From an uncultured Shinella sp. (GTDB lineage Bacteria; Pseudomonadota; Alphaproteobacteria; Rhizobiales; Rhizobiaceae), in contig CAMPIK010000230.1 of assembly GCA_946886325.1 (NCBI GenBank), positions 1 through 5,169 on the forward strand: DNA of 5,169 nt, given 5' to 3'. The notes below the pieces were generated by a model. The model was not told the DNA's origin and did not search any database. It saw only the letters and a list, made by a program, of their open reading frames with translations. This document shows, piece by piece, positions 1 through 5,169 of this stretch; within the stretch, counting starts at the first letter, position 1; every line of letters begins with the position of its first letter. The position numbers and the translations under genes are program-made.

Positions 1-800
1 AAACGGGCCGCCACGATCATCAGGAACACGCCGAAGCCGATCTCGAGCTGGCGCTTGCTCATGGCATGCGCGATGCGCACGCCGATCGGCGCCATGATGA
101 GCGTCATCGGGATGATGAGGCCGGCCGCGATCCAGTTGATGAAGCCGGTCGAAAAGGGCGGCAGGCCCGGCTCGCCCCAGCCCGCCCAGACATAGCCGAC
201 GAGACCCGGCAGCGAGATCAGCACGCCGACACCGGCCGACGTCGCCACCGCCTGGTGCATCGGCCGGCCGTAGAGCGACATGAAGGTGTTGTTGAGCACG
301 CCGCCGCCGATGCCCATCAGGCCGGAGAGGATGCCGATCACCACGCCCACCAGCCAGGTCCAGGGATTGCCCGGCAGGTCGTTGCCGATCCGCCAGCTCG
401 GCCGGTTGAAGAGCATGCGCACGGCGACAAGCACGGCGATGCCGGCGAAGATCAGCCGCAGTTCCTCGCTCGACGCCGCCGCCGCGATCACCGAGGCAAG
501 GATGGCACCGAGCGGCACGGCCGTGATCCAGCCCTTGAGCAGATCGACATCGACCGCCCCGCGCAGCCGGTGCGACTGGAAGGAGCGGAGCGACGTCGGC
601 ACGATAATGGCAAGCGAGGTGCCGACCGACAGGTGCATGCGCACGGCCTCCGCCACGTCGAGATAGCCGAAGATCTGGTAGAAGACCGGCACGAGGATCG
701 CGCCGCCGCCGATGCCGAAAATGCCGGCGAGCAGTCCGGAGACGACGCCGGCTGCGACCAGCGCGAGCGCGAAGACGGCAAGTTCGGCGGCGGGCGGCAT
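1..800 (-). CDS. Sulfite exporter TauE/SafE family permease (C-terminal end cut by window edge)
   Basis: Translating the minus strand from the ATG at 800-798 gives 266 residues with no stop before the window edge. The protein is very hydrophobic and has the internal two-fold repeat of TauE/SafE permeases. A glycine-rich GIFGIGGGAILVP segment near residues 26-38 is echoed by GLMGIGGGVLNNT near 160-172. Each is followed by a conserved helix region, GTSLAIIVPTS near 60-70 and ATSAGVGVLISLPG near 186-199. I estimate seven to eight membrane helices. Family members usually have about 250-280 residues, so only a short tail should be missing. The start is set by the absence of a nearby upstream in-frame start and by AGGAG five bases before the ATG. 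Members are inner-membrane carriers linked to export of sulfite, sulfoacetate or other organic anions; the substrate cannot be read from the sequence. It stands alone here, 429 bases from the MCP gene upstream, with no sulfur-metabolism neighbour visible. Confidence 0.93.
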   Translation of the reverse strand, partial: MPPAAELAVFALALVAAGVVSGLLAGIFGIGGGAILVPVFYQIFGYLDVAEAVRMHLSVGTSLAIIVPTSLRSFQSHRLRGAVDVDLLKGWITAVPLGAILASVIAAAASSEELRLIFAGIAVLVAVRMLFNRPSWRIGNDLPGNPWTWLVGVVIGILSGLMGIGGGVLNNTFMSLYGRPMHQAVATSAGVGVLISLPGLVGYVWAGWGEPGLPPFSTGFINWIAAGLIIPMTLIMAPIGVRIAHAMSKRQLEIGFGVFLMIVAAR

Positions 801-805
801 GGCTG

Positions 806-810
806 CTCCT
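806..810 (-). promoter_or_regulatory. Ribosome binding site of the TauE/SafE gene
   Basis: On the minus strand AGGAG lies five bases before the ATG at 800-798. It fixes this ATG as the start, and the hydrophobic N-terminus begins within about ten residues of it. Confidence 0.75.
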
Positions 811-982
811 GCGGCGGGAAAAATTCTGGGCGACTCGCGGAAAAAGAGTCGGCGGGCCTGCCAGATGTCATGAAACCGTGATGGATTTCAATCAATCTCT
901 GCCCCGAGGCAAGGGTCGTCGCCGCCGCCGCCCCCATCCTGAATGGCACGCCCCGGACCGCGCCGCCGCGCGTCCGCCTCCC

Positions 983-1025
983 GCTTCGTCATGCCTGGAC
1001 GAAGCCCGGACGGATGATCCGTCCG
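983..1025. repeat. Two adjacent perfect inverted repeats (tandem hairpins)
   Basis: The first is an 8-bp stem, GCTTCGTC at 983-990 with GACGAAGC at 998-1005, around a 7-base loop. After a single base comes CGGACGGA at 1007-1014 with TCCGTCCG at 1018-1025, around TGA. Both stems are perfect, so they can form on either strand. They could be the 5' structure of a plus-strand RNA, part of the leader of the minus-strand permease transcript, or a dispersed rhizobial intergenic palindrome. The sequence alone does not decide between these. Confidence 0.6.
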
Positions 1026-1056
1026 CACGCAGGTCTCCCCCTGGGAGGCACCCCGC

Positions 1057-1095
1057 ATGCCTCAAGCATCCCCGCTGGAGGTCGCTTTAAGGTGA
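1057..1095 (+). CDS. Possible 12-residue small ORF (MPQASPLEVALR)
   Basis: ATG at 1057 opens a 12-codon frame ending in TGA at 1093-1095. GGGAGG at 1043-1048 precedes the ATG by eight bases, close to ideal spacing. Most of that ribosome site (GGGAG, 1043-1047) can pair with CTCCC at 1035-1039 in a small hairpin, which could limit translation. The terminator starts 45 bases after the stop. The peptide has no run of one amino acid, so it does not look like a classical amino-acid attenuator leader, and no plus-strand gene follows to be attenuated. It may be chance: a frame this short is common in GC-rich DNA, and only the ribosome site and placement recommend it. Confidence 0.22.
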   Translation: MPQASPLEVALR

Positions 1096-1140
1096 ATTTA
1101 TTTGCAAGTTTGCGGCACCCACCCCTTTAGCCGCGCATTT

Positions 1141-1166
1141 GACCGGCTCCCCGCCGGTCTTTTTTT
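1141..1166 (+). terminator. Rho-independent terminator on the plus strand
   Basis: A perfect 7-bp stem, GACCGGC (1141-1147) with GCCGGTC (1153-1159), closes a 5-base TCCCC loop and runs directly into seven T residues (1160-1166). On the minus strand the hairpin is followed by AAATGC rather than a T run, so it works in the plus direction only. It cannot serve the minus-strand genes on either side, which implies plus-strand transcription from somewhere in 801-1140. Confidence 0.8.
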
Positions 1167-1183
1167 GTCTGCGGTTTGCCGGA

Positions 1184-1215
1184 CCGCATGATCGGTTTCT
1201 GTACCGATCATGCGG
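1184..1215 (-). terminator. Perfect 13-bp hairpin just after the MCP stop, no U-tract
   Basis: CCGCATGATCGGT (1184-1196) pairs perfectly with ACCGATCATGCGG (1203-1215) around a six-base loop. On the minus strand it lies 14 bases after the TGA of the MCP gene. No T run follows, so it is not a textbook intrinsic terminator. It may be a Rho-assisted end, an RNA 3'-end stabiliser or a protein-binding palindrome. The stem itself is certain; the role is inferred from position. Confidence 0.5.
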
Positions 1216-1229
1216 GAACAGCCGAAGCG

Positions 1230-3131
1230 TCACGCAGCGCGCGGGCGATGAATGGCCGAACCGCTCTCTCCGGCGAGACGGAACCTGGACAGCGCCAGCT
1301 GGAGCTGCTGCGCCTCGCTCGCCAGAACCTGGCTCGCCGCCGTCGTTTCTTCCACCATCGCGGCGTTCTGCTGGGTCGTCTGGTCCATATGGTTGACCGA
1401 CGTGTTGATCTCGCCGAGCGCGGCGGACTGCTCCTGTGCCGCACGGGTGATCGACGCGACATGATCGTTGACCTGGTTCACAAGAGCCTTGATCTCGGAG
1501 AGTGCCTCTCCCGTCGACAGGACGAGCGACACACCGCCCTTCACTTCGTTGGCAGACGAGCCGATGAGCGTCTTGATTTCCTTCGCAGCGTTTGCGGAGC
1601 GCTGTGCCAGTTCCCGCACTTCCTGCGCGACAACCGCAAAGCCGCGGCCCGCCTCGCCCGCCCGTGCGGCTTCCACGCCGGCGTTCAGGGCAAGCAGGTT
1701 GGTCTGGAATGCAATCTCGTCAATGACCGAGATGATCTGGTTGATCTTTTGCGATGACCCTTCGATGCGTCCCATCGCGGCAATTGCCGAGCGGACGATC
1801 TCTTCGGATTTTTCGGCGCTGTCCTTGGCCTCGCCGACAATCGTCGAGGCTTCGATCGCGCGGCCGGTCGATGTCTTGACCGTCGTCGTGATCTCCTCGA
1901 GTGCCGCCGCCGTCTCTTCCAGCGAGGCTGCCTGCTGTTCGGTGCGGTGGGCGAGCTGGTTGGCCGCCGACGACAGTTCGCTCGAATTGCCGCTGATCGT
2001 GCTGGCAACGGACAGGATGCCGGTCATCGTGTTGCGCAGGATCTGCATGGTGCCGTTCACATTCGCCTGCAGTTCGGCGAAATTCCCCTGGAACTCGCCG
2101 GTCATTTCCTGCGTCAGGTCCGCTTCGGCGAGCGACGCCATCACGCGGCGAACCTCGCACACGCCACGGTCGACGCTCTCCACCAGTTCGTTGACGCTGT
2201 CCGCGAAACGGCGAAGGTCGTCATCGTCATAGGTCTTGGTGATGCGTCTGGAGAAATCGCCGGCGGCGGCAGCCGCGACGATACCGCCGATGCTCGCCTG
2301 CAGGTCCCTGCTCTGCACGTGCAGTGCTGCCTCCTGGGCCTCCATTTCGCGGATCTGGATCTGGTTGTCCCGGAAGACGACGAGCGTGCGCGCCATGGCG
2401 CCGATTTCATCGCCCCGTTCTGCTCCGGGGATCTCTTCGTCGAGCTTTCCGGCCGCAAGGCTGGACATCACCGCCGTCATCGTCCGGATGGGCCGCACGA
2501 TGCTGCGGCGCGCAACCGCGACGCTGAGGCAGATGCCGGCCACGATGCAGATCAGCGCCGTCGCCAGCAGAACATAGCGCGTCGTCGTCGAACGGGAGAT
2601 TGCGGTGGCGCGCGATCCGGACAGCGTGTCGGCGGAATAGGCAGAGTATTCCTTCACGACGGCCGTCACGGTCTTCTGATGTTCGAGCGCCTTGTCCAGT
2701 TCGACCATGATCGCCGTGCGGTCACTGCCGGCGCTCGCTGCCGACACCATCTGGCGGATCTGTTCGAAATAGGCCGTCAGCGCCGTCTTGATGTTGCCAA
2801 GCAGCTTCTGCTCGTTCTCGTCCGCCGTCGAGGCGATCTTCGGCAGGCGGTCCAGCATTTCCTTGGCGCGCCGCTCCGTCTCTTCCGCGAAATCCGATGC
2901 CTTTTCCGGCGCCATGGCCAGTTGATAGGTCATCCGGCTGATCGCGATGATATCGACCCGGAGGTCCATGGCCTCGCGGGCCACCTCCTCGCGCGCACCG
3001 GTATCCTGAAGGGCCGAACCCAGGGAGGTCAGCCCCTGGCCGCCGACCGCGGCGATCACGCCGGCGGCAATGCCCATCATCAAGACAAGGAAACCGATCT
3101 TCTTCGAGATCGAAAAATTGGAAATGTTCAT
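1230..3131 (-). CDS. Methyl-accepting chemotaxis protein, transmembrane, 633 residues
   Basis: This is a chemoreceptor that passes ligand signals to CheA through CheW at the inner membrane. Order of parts: membrane helix about 12-30; a mostly helical periplasmic sensor about 31-185, resembling a four-helix bundle; second membrane helix about 186-207; HAMP about 208-260, starting [11 protein letters not shown]; a second HAMP-like region about 280-370; then the long coiled-coil signalling domain. The hairpin tip is canonical ([20 protein letters not shown], 471-490, followed by [16 protein letters not shown]). Glutamate/glutamine-rich helices such as [15 protein letters not shown] (399-413) and [14 protein letters not shown] (587-600) look like methylation regions. 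The C-terminus reads IHRPRAA and lacks the NWETF-type pentapeptide that tethers CheR/CheB. An in-frame ATG 23 codons upstream exists, but the chosen start puts the first membrane helix directly after a short basic N-terminus and has AAGGA upstream. The ligand is unknown. Confidence 0.95.
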   Translation of the reverse strand: MNISNFSISKKIGFLVLMMGIAAGVIAAVGGQGLTSLGSALQDTGAREEVAREAMDLRVDIIAISRMTYQLAMAPEKASDFAEETERRAKEMLDRLPKIASTADENEQKLLGNIKTALTAYFEQIRQMVSAASAGSDRTAIMVELDKALEHQKTVTAVVKEYSAYSADTLSGSRATAISRSTTTRYVLLATALICIVAGICLSVAVARRSIVRPIRTMTAVMSSLAAGKLDEEIPGAERGDEIGAMARTLVVFRDNQIQIREMEAQEAALHVQSRDLQASIGGIVAAAAAGDFSRRITKTYDDDDLRRFADSVNELVESVDRGVCEVRRVMASLAEADLTQEMTGEFQGNFAELQANVNGTMQILRNTMTGILSVASTISGNSSELSSAANQLAHRTEQQAASLEETAAALEEITTTVKTSTGRAIEASTIVGEAKDSAEKSEEIVRSAIAAMGRIEGSSQKINQIISVIDEIAFQTNLLALNAGVEAARAGEAGRGFAVVAQEVRELAQRSANAAKEIKTLIGSSANEVKGGVSLVLSTGEALSEIKALVNQVNDHVASITRAAQEQSAALGEINTSVNHMDQTTQQNAAMVEETTAASQVLASEAQQLQLALSRFRLAGESGSAIHRPRAA

Positions 3132-3292
3132 GAGTGCGCGTTCCTTCGGGACGACCGTCGCCATCCTGGCGCGTTCAATTCCCAGCCGACCCGGCATCAT
3201 TTCAGGTCTCGATCGATAAAACTCTAGGGAAAGAAGGTTTCATTTTTGTTGCGACGCAGCATGCAATCGGCCGACGATATCAAAGCCTCTCC
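3132..3292. other. 161-base spacer upstream of the MCP gene
   Basis: This stretch should carry the MCP promoter. It is AT-richer than the genes (A/T-rich patches at about 3216-3250), which fits a promoter region, but no pair of boxes with proper spacing stands out and no sigma-54 or sigma-28 type site was seen. Confidence 0.5.
3142..3146 (-). promoter_or_regulatory. Ribosome binding site deciding the MCP start
   Basis: AAGGA on the minus strand lies ten bases before the ATG at 3131-3129. The spacing is slightly long but usable. It supports this start over upstream in-frame ATGs at 3200-3198 and 3164-3162; the second of these has AGGA directly against it, too close to work. Confidence 0.5.
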
Positions 3293-3301
3293 CTAGAGGC
3301 T
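3282..3301 (-). terminator. Terminator-like hairpin overlapping the extensin-gene stop codon
   Basis: On the minus strand AGCCTCT pairs with AGAGGCT around the loop AGGG (3301-3284), followed by TT and then GATATC. The TAG stop codon straddles the end of the first stem arm and the loop. The stem is a perfect 7 bp, but the T tail is short, so termination may be partial and some readthrough into the MCP gene is possible. Confidence 0.4.
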
Positions 3302-4525
3302 GCAATAGCGTCCGCCGTTCTTGCGCGTGCGCAGGTCGAAGTGGAAATGGTCCTTGTGGTAGCGGTCGCTGCCGGGGCCGAGCACGGTGGAGAAATATTT
3401 GCAGCTGTCGCTGCGCACGGTCTTCAGCAGCCCCTTCTCGCGGAAGGAGAAGAAGCCCTTGCGCTCGATCTTGATCGACTTGCCGCTGTCGAGCGTGATC
3501 TTGCCGACGTCGATCGCATTGCCCTTGGCATGTTCCGACATCGGATTGCCGCGCCGCGAGTTCATCGTGCGGCAGGAATAGGACGACATCTGGTGGATCG
3601 ACTTGATGCCGCTGACATAGCGAACCCGGGTCGCCGGCGCGAGTTCCTTCTTCACCCAGAGCGCGAAGGCCTCGGTGATCTGGCAGTTCACCTTTGCGGC
3701 CGGCTTGATCTGGATGCCGCCCGAAAGCCCCGACAGTTCGATCGGATAGGCGATGCCGCAGGATTTTCCCTTGGAGATCGTCGGGATATCGCGGAATTTC
3801 ACGCCGAGCCGCTGGAGCCGCTGCCGGCAGGATTTCTCCGCCGCCGGCATGCCGCCCATGGTCTCGGGGATCTGCATCGGATCGCTGAGGCGCGGGATGA
3901 AGGCGACCTCGCGCTCCTCCTCGACGATCGGCATCGTGCGCGCGCCCTCGTCGGGAACGCGGAGATAGTTGCCCTCGTCTGCCGCGGCGCCGAGTTCGCC
4001 ACCGGCCTCCGACATCGGGATCTGCACGGGGTCGCCGACCTGCTGCGGCGTGTCGGTGCCGATCCCGTCGACCATCACCTGCGTCGCATTGCCCTCGGCG
4101 ATCTCGTTTGCCTGCGCCTCCGCCAGCCCCTGCACAGGCGCCACGCCGAGTGCGGCATCCATGTTGACGCCGCCTTCCGGAATGTCCGACGACATCGCCG
4201 CCGTGTCCGTGCCGGTGCTCACGATCCCCAGCGCCTCGTCGCTGTCGATCATCGGCAGGCGCTTTTCGGTGGACCCGCCGTCAAGCGATGCCGGTTGCTG
4301 CCCCTCGCCCGCCATCGCGACCGGCTCGCTGCCAGGCATGTCAGCGTCCGGGATATCGCCGCCCTCGCGCGGCACGTCGTCCATCGGCTGGATGGCGCCG
4401 ACCGTGTTGCGCCCGTCAATGTCGCCGGGCGGCGCAAGGCCGCCAGCCGAACAGGCCGTCAGCATCGTCGAGATCAGGAGCAGGCCGAGAGGTCTGCGAA
4501 GGCAAGAAACAAACGCCATACTCAT
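3293..4525 (-). CDS. Extensin-like domain lipoprotein (extensin family protein), 410 residues
   Basis: The N-terminus has basic residues (RR at 10-11), a hydrophobic stretch LGLLLIST and the lipobox LTAC, so Cys25 should be lipidated and the protein held at the envelope. Residues about 26-230 are a low-complexity linker rich in Asp, Glu, Gly, Pro and Met, probably disordered. Residues about 231-410 form an Extensin-like_C domain, with six cysteines (233, 256, 281, 318, 375, 408) that could make three disulfides. Two motifs resemble the zinc site of M15/LAS peptidoglycan peptidases: SEHAKGNAID (330-339, His332 and Asp339) and HKDHFHFDL (390-398, His393/His395). A role in cell-wall cleavage or binding is therefore plausible but unproven. 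A longer frame starts at 4603; I chose 4525 because it gives a normal signal peptide. An ATG two codons later (4519) and a GTG two codons earlier (4531) are alternatives, and no start has a strong Shine-Dalgarno. Confidence 0.88.
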   Translation of the reverse strand: MSMAFVSCLRRPLGLLLISTMLTACSAGGLAPPGDIDGRNTVGAIQPMDDVPREGGDIPDADMPGSEPVAMAGEGQQPASLDGGSTEKRLPMIDSDEALGIVSTGTDTAAMSSDIPEGGVNMDAALGVAPVQGLAEAQANEIAEGNATQVMVDGIGTDTPQQVGDPVQIPMSEAGGELGAAADEGNYLRVPDEGARTMPIVEEEREVAFIPRLSDPMQIPETMGGMPAAEKSCRQRLQRLGVKFRDIPTISKGKSCGIAYPIELSGLSGGIQIKPAAKVNCQITEAFALWVKKELAPATRVRYVSGIKSIHQMSSYSCRTMNSRRGNPMSEHAKGNAIDVGKITLDSGKSIKIERKGFFSFREKGLLKTVRSDSCKYFSTVLGPGSDRYHKDHFHFDLRTRKNGGRYCSL

Positions 4526-4590
4526 TGCCACTTTCGCTTCGCACCCGCCCTCGTCCGCTTGCGAACCATGAGGAAAGGCCACGGTTGTCC

Positions 4591-4619
4591 CGATAGGGTG
4601 CATGCCGCCTGTGTCCCAA
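4591..4619 (-). promoter_or_regulatory. Weak housekeeping-type promoter candidate for the extensin-like gene
   Basis: On the minus strand TTGGGA (4619-4614) and CTATCG (4596-4591) are 17 bases apart, near the alphaproteobacterial TTGAC / CTATAT pattern, with four of six matches in each box. A transcript would start near 4584, about 60 bases before the chosen start at 4525. If real, it rules out the longer start at 4603, which lies between the two boxes. Such partial matches also arise by chance. Confidence 0.25.
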
Positions 4620-4743
4620 TTCGGTCACATCGGCGCCCGCCCGGGCCGGCAGAGCTACATGCCTGCAAAACAACGGAATTTTAGCGCGCGACGGTAAATG
4701 AAGCGTTTCCCCGCCATGACCGGATTAAGGGAGCAGATGTGCG

Positions 4744-4773
4744 AAAGCCCCGGCGCGCGGGGCACCGGGGCTT
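4744..4773 (-). terminator. Terminator-like hairpin after the second MCP
   Basis: AAGCCCCGG and CCGGGGCTT (4745-4753 and 4765-4773) form a perfect 9-bp stem with an 11-base loop. On the minus strand it begins 24 bases after the MCP stop and ends in CTTTCGC, a short T tail. Position and stem strength fit the end of that transcript; the weak U-tract lowers certainty. Confidence 0.5.
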
Positions 4774-4797
4774 CCATGGCAGAATAAAGGCTGGCGA

Positions 4798-5169
4798 TCA
4801 GGCCGCGCGGCGCGCCGTGTGACCCTGCGCGGAACCGGACAGTGTGAAGTTCTGCAAAAGCGCCTTCAACTGGTTGCTCTCCTGCGTCAGCGTCTGGCTC
4901 GCCGCATTGGTCTCCTCGACCATCGCCGCGTTCTGCTGGGTCATCTGGTCCATCTGGTTGACGGCCGTATTGACCTCGGCAAGCCCGACCGCCTGTTCCT
5001 TGGCGGCCGTCGCGATGGAGGTGACCTGCTCGTTGACCTGGTTGACCAGCGTCTCGATCTCGGTCAACGCGTCGCCGGTCGAGCGGACCAGCGAGACGCC
5101 GGTGCCGACCTCGGTCGCCGAATTGCTGATGAGGCCCTTGATCTCCTTGGCCGCATTGGCAGACCGCTG
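4798..5169 (-). CDS. Methyl-accepting chemotaxis protein, C-terminal fragment (N-terminus outside window)
   Basis: The frame is open from the window edge to the TGA at 4800-4798, giving the last 123 residues of a chemoreceptor. It begins [14 protein letters not shown], the part just after the conserved signalling hairpin tip, and continues down the coiled coil through LVNQVNEQVTSIATAAKEQ and [17 protein letters not shown], a typical methylation-helix region. It ends HTARRAA with no NWETF-type CheR/CheB tether. By eye about 60% of residues match the same part of the complete MCP at 1230-3131, and the two tails both end in an R-x-A-A-like motif, so they are probably paralogues. The sensor domain and membrane topology cannot be known from here. 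The upstream part of the gene lies beyond base 5169, so this is a window cut, not a broken gene. Confidence 0.93.
   Translation of the reverse strand, partial: QRSANAAKEIKGLISNSATEVGTGVSLVRSTGDALTEIETLVNQVNEQVTSIATAAKEQAVGLAEVNTAVNQMDQMTQQNAAMVEETNAASQTLTQESNQLKALLQNFTLSGSAQGHTARRAA

Larger units (their letters stand above)
975..1166 (+). ncRNA. Candidate small RNA or leader-type transcript ending at an intrinsic terminator
   Basis: The evidence is a good plus-strand terminator at 1141-1166 with no other plus-strand gene for it to serve, preceded by ordered structure: two perfect hairpins at 983-1025 and a small CTCCC/GGGAG stem at 1035-1047. C-rich single-stranded stretches (CTCCCCC at 1035-1041, CACCCACCCC in about 1116-1125) could pair with Shine-Dalgarno regions, as seen in several alphaproteobacterial small RNAs. 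The minus-strand MCP gene has its own hairpin after its stop, so two convergent transcripts would each have an end signal. No promoter could be identified, so the 5' end is a guess. It does not match any RNA family I can name. Confidence 0.3.
801..1229. other. 429-base gap with structured elements, no conventional gene
   Basis: No protein gene of ordinary size is supported here. A 70-codon plus-strand frame at 878-1090 is arginine/proline-rich, matches nothing I recognise and looks like a GC-rich artefact. The gap must hold the promoter of the minus-strand permease, but I could not find a convincing -35/-10 pair. Within it are two adjacent perfect hairpins (983-1025), a 12-codon frame with a good ribosome site (1057-1095), a strong plus-strand terminator (1141-1166) and a perfect inverted repeat (1184-1215). 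The stretch from about 1085 to 1110 is visibly more AT-rich than its surroundings. Confidence 0.7.
4526..4797. other. 272-base spacer between the extensin-like gene and the second MCP
   Basis: No gene is supported. It holds the terminator-like hairpin of the second MCP at its right end, a weak promoter candidate at 4591-4619, and a GC-rich, self-complementary patch near 4632-4650 that may fold in a leader. A TAAAAT box on the minus strand at 4683-4678 is a good -10 match but has no -35 partner at normal spacing. Confidence 0.5.

Noticed and set aside
66..881. 271-codon plus-strand frame over the permease gene
   Set aside because: The product is extremely rich in Arg, Asp, His and Ala. The minus strand encodes a clear TauE/SafE permease with the duplicated GIGGG motifs.
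488..949. 153-codon minus-strand frame overlapping the permease start
   Set aside because: It is out of frame with the permease, rich in Ser, Arg and Pro, and shows no family features.
944..959. TGGCACG resembling the -24 box of a sigma-54 promoter
   Set aside because: The -12 part (TTGC after four bases) is absent; the sequence reads GGAC there.
878..1090. 70-codon plus-strand frame in the gap
   Set aside because: No ribosome site was seen, the composition is low-complexity Arg/Pro, and the hairpins at 983-1025 run through it. The 12-codon frame in another phase has better start signals.
1947..3227. 426-codon plus-strand frame antisense to the MCP
   Set aside because: It is the mirror of the chemoreceptor coding frame, with no recognisable motifs and an arginine/histidine-heavy composition.
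4522..4569. 15-codon minus-strand basic frame (MVRKRTRAGAKRKWQ) whose stop overlaps the extensin-like gene start as ATGA
   Set aside because: The overlap is suggestive of coupling, but no Shine-Dalgarno precedes its ATG and such short frames are frequent by chance. Only conservation in relatives would revive it.
4526..4603. 26-residue N-terminal extension of the extensin-like protein
   Set aside because: It would bury the signal peptide and lipobox behind a polar stretch and overlaps the promoter candidate. The internal start gives a normal lipoprotein.
3134..4684. 516-codon open frame on the plus strand, antisense to the extensin-like gene and the MCP start
   Set aside because: Its product is rich in Arg, His, Ala, Leu and Asp with no domain or signal, as expected of an antisense reading of a GC-rich gene. 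The minus strand there has a lipobox and a recognisable domain.
1..5169. CRISPR arrays, tRNA or rRNA genes, insertion sequences, phage genes
   Set aside because: No regularly spaced repeats, cloverleaf, rRNA core sequence, transposase or integrase motifs were found on reading both strands.

Overview
The window is GC-rich DNA that codes almost entirely on the minus strand. Codon use, two methyl-accepting chemotaxis proteins (MCPs) of alphaproteobacterial type, an extensin-like lipoprotein and a TauE/SafE permease all suggest an alphaproteobacterium of the Rhizobiales, probably a Rhizobiaceae-like soil or plant-associated bacterium. This placement is inferred from protein style and was not tested against a database.

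Layout from left to right: (1) 1-800, minus: a TauE/SafE-family membrane permease, complete at its start and cut by the window edge a few residues before its end. (2) 801-1229: a 429-base gap. It holds two adjacent perfect hairpins, a 12-codon open reading frame with a good Shine-Dalgarno, and a clear plus-strand intrinsic terminator with no annotated plus-strand gene in front of it. A 13-bp perfect inverted repeat follows, just past the stop of the next gene. (3) 1230-3131, minus: a complete 633-residue transmembrane MCP. (4) 3132-3292: a spacer with a terminator-like hairpin that overlaps the stop codon of the gene above it. (5) 3293-4525, minus: a lipoprotein with a long acidic linker and a C-terminal extensin-like domain carrying an M15-peptidase-like metal site. 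(6) 4526-4797: a spacer with a weak promoter candidate and a terminator-like hairpin. (7) 4798-5169, minus: the C-terminal 123 residues of a second MCP.

The four genes point the same way, but gaps of 161, 272 and 429 bases with a hairpin after each complete 3' end suggest separate transcripts. The two MCPs would feed chemotaxis arrays through CheW/CheA, the extensin-like lipoprotein probably acts on the envelope, and the permease probably exports a small organic or sulfur-containing anion. Nothing shows that these four jobs form one pathway.

No new multi-gene system is evident. The feature best worth following up is the possible unannotated plus-strand small RNA or small peptide unit at about 980-1166.
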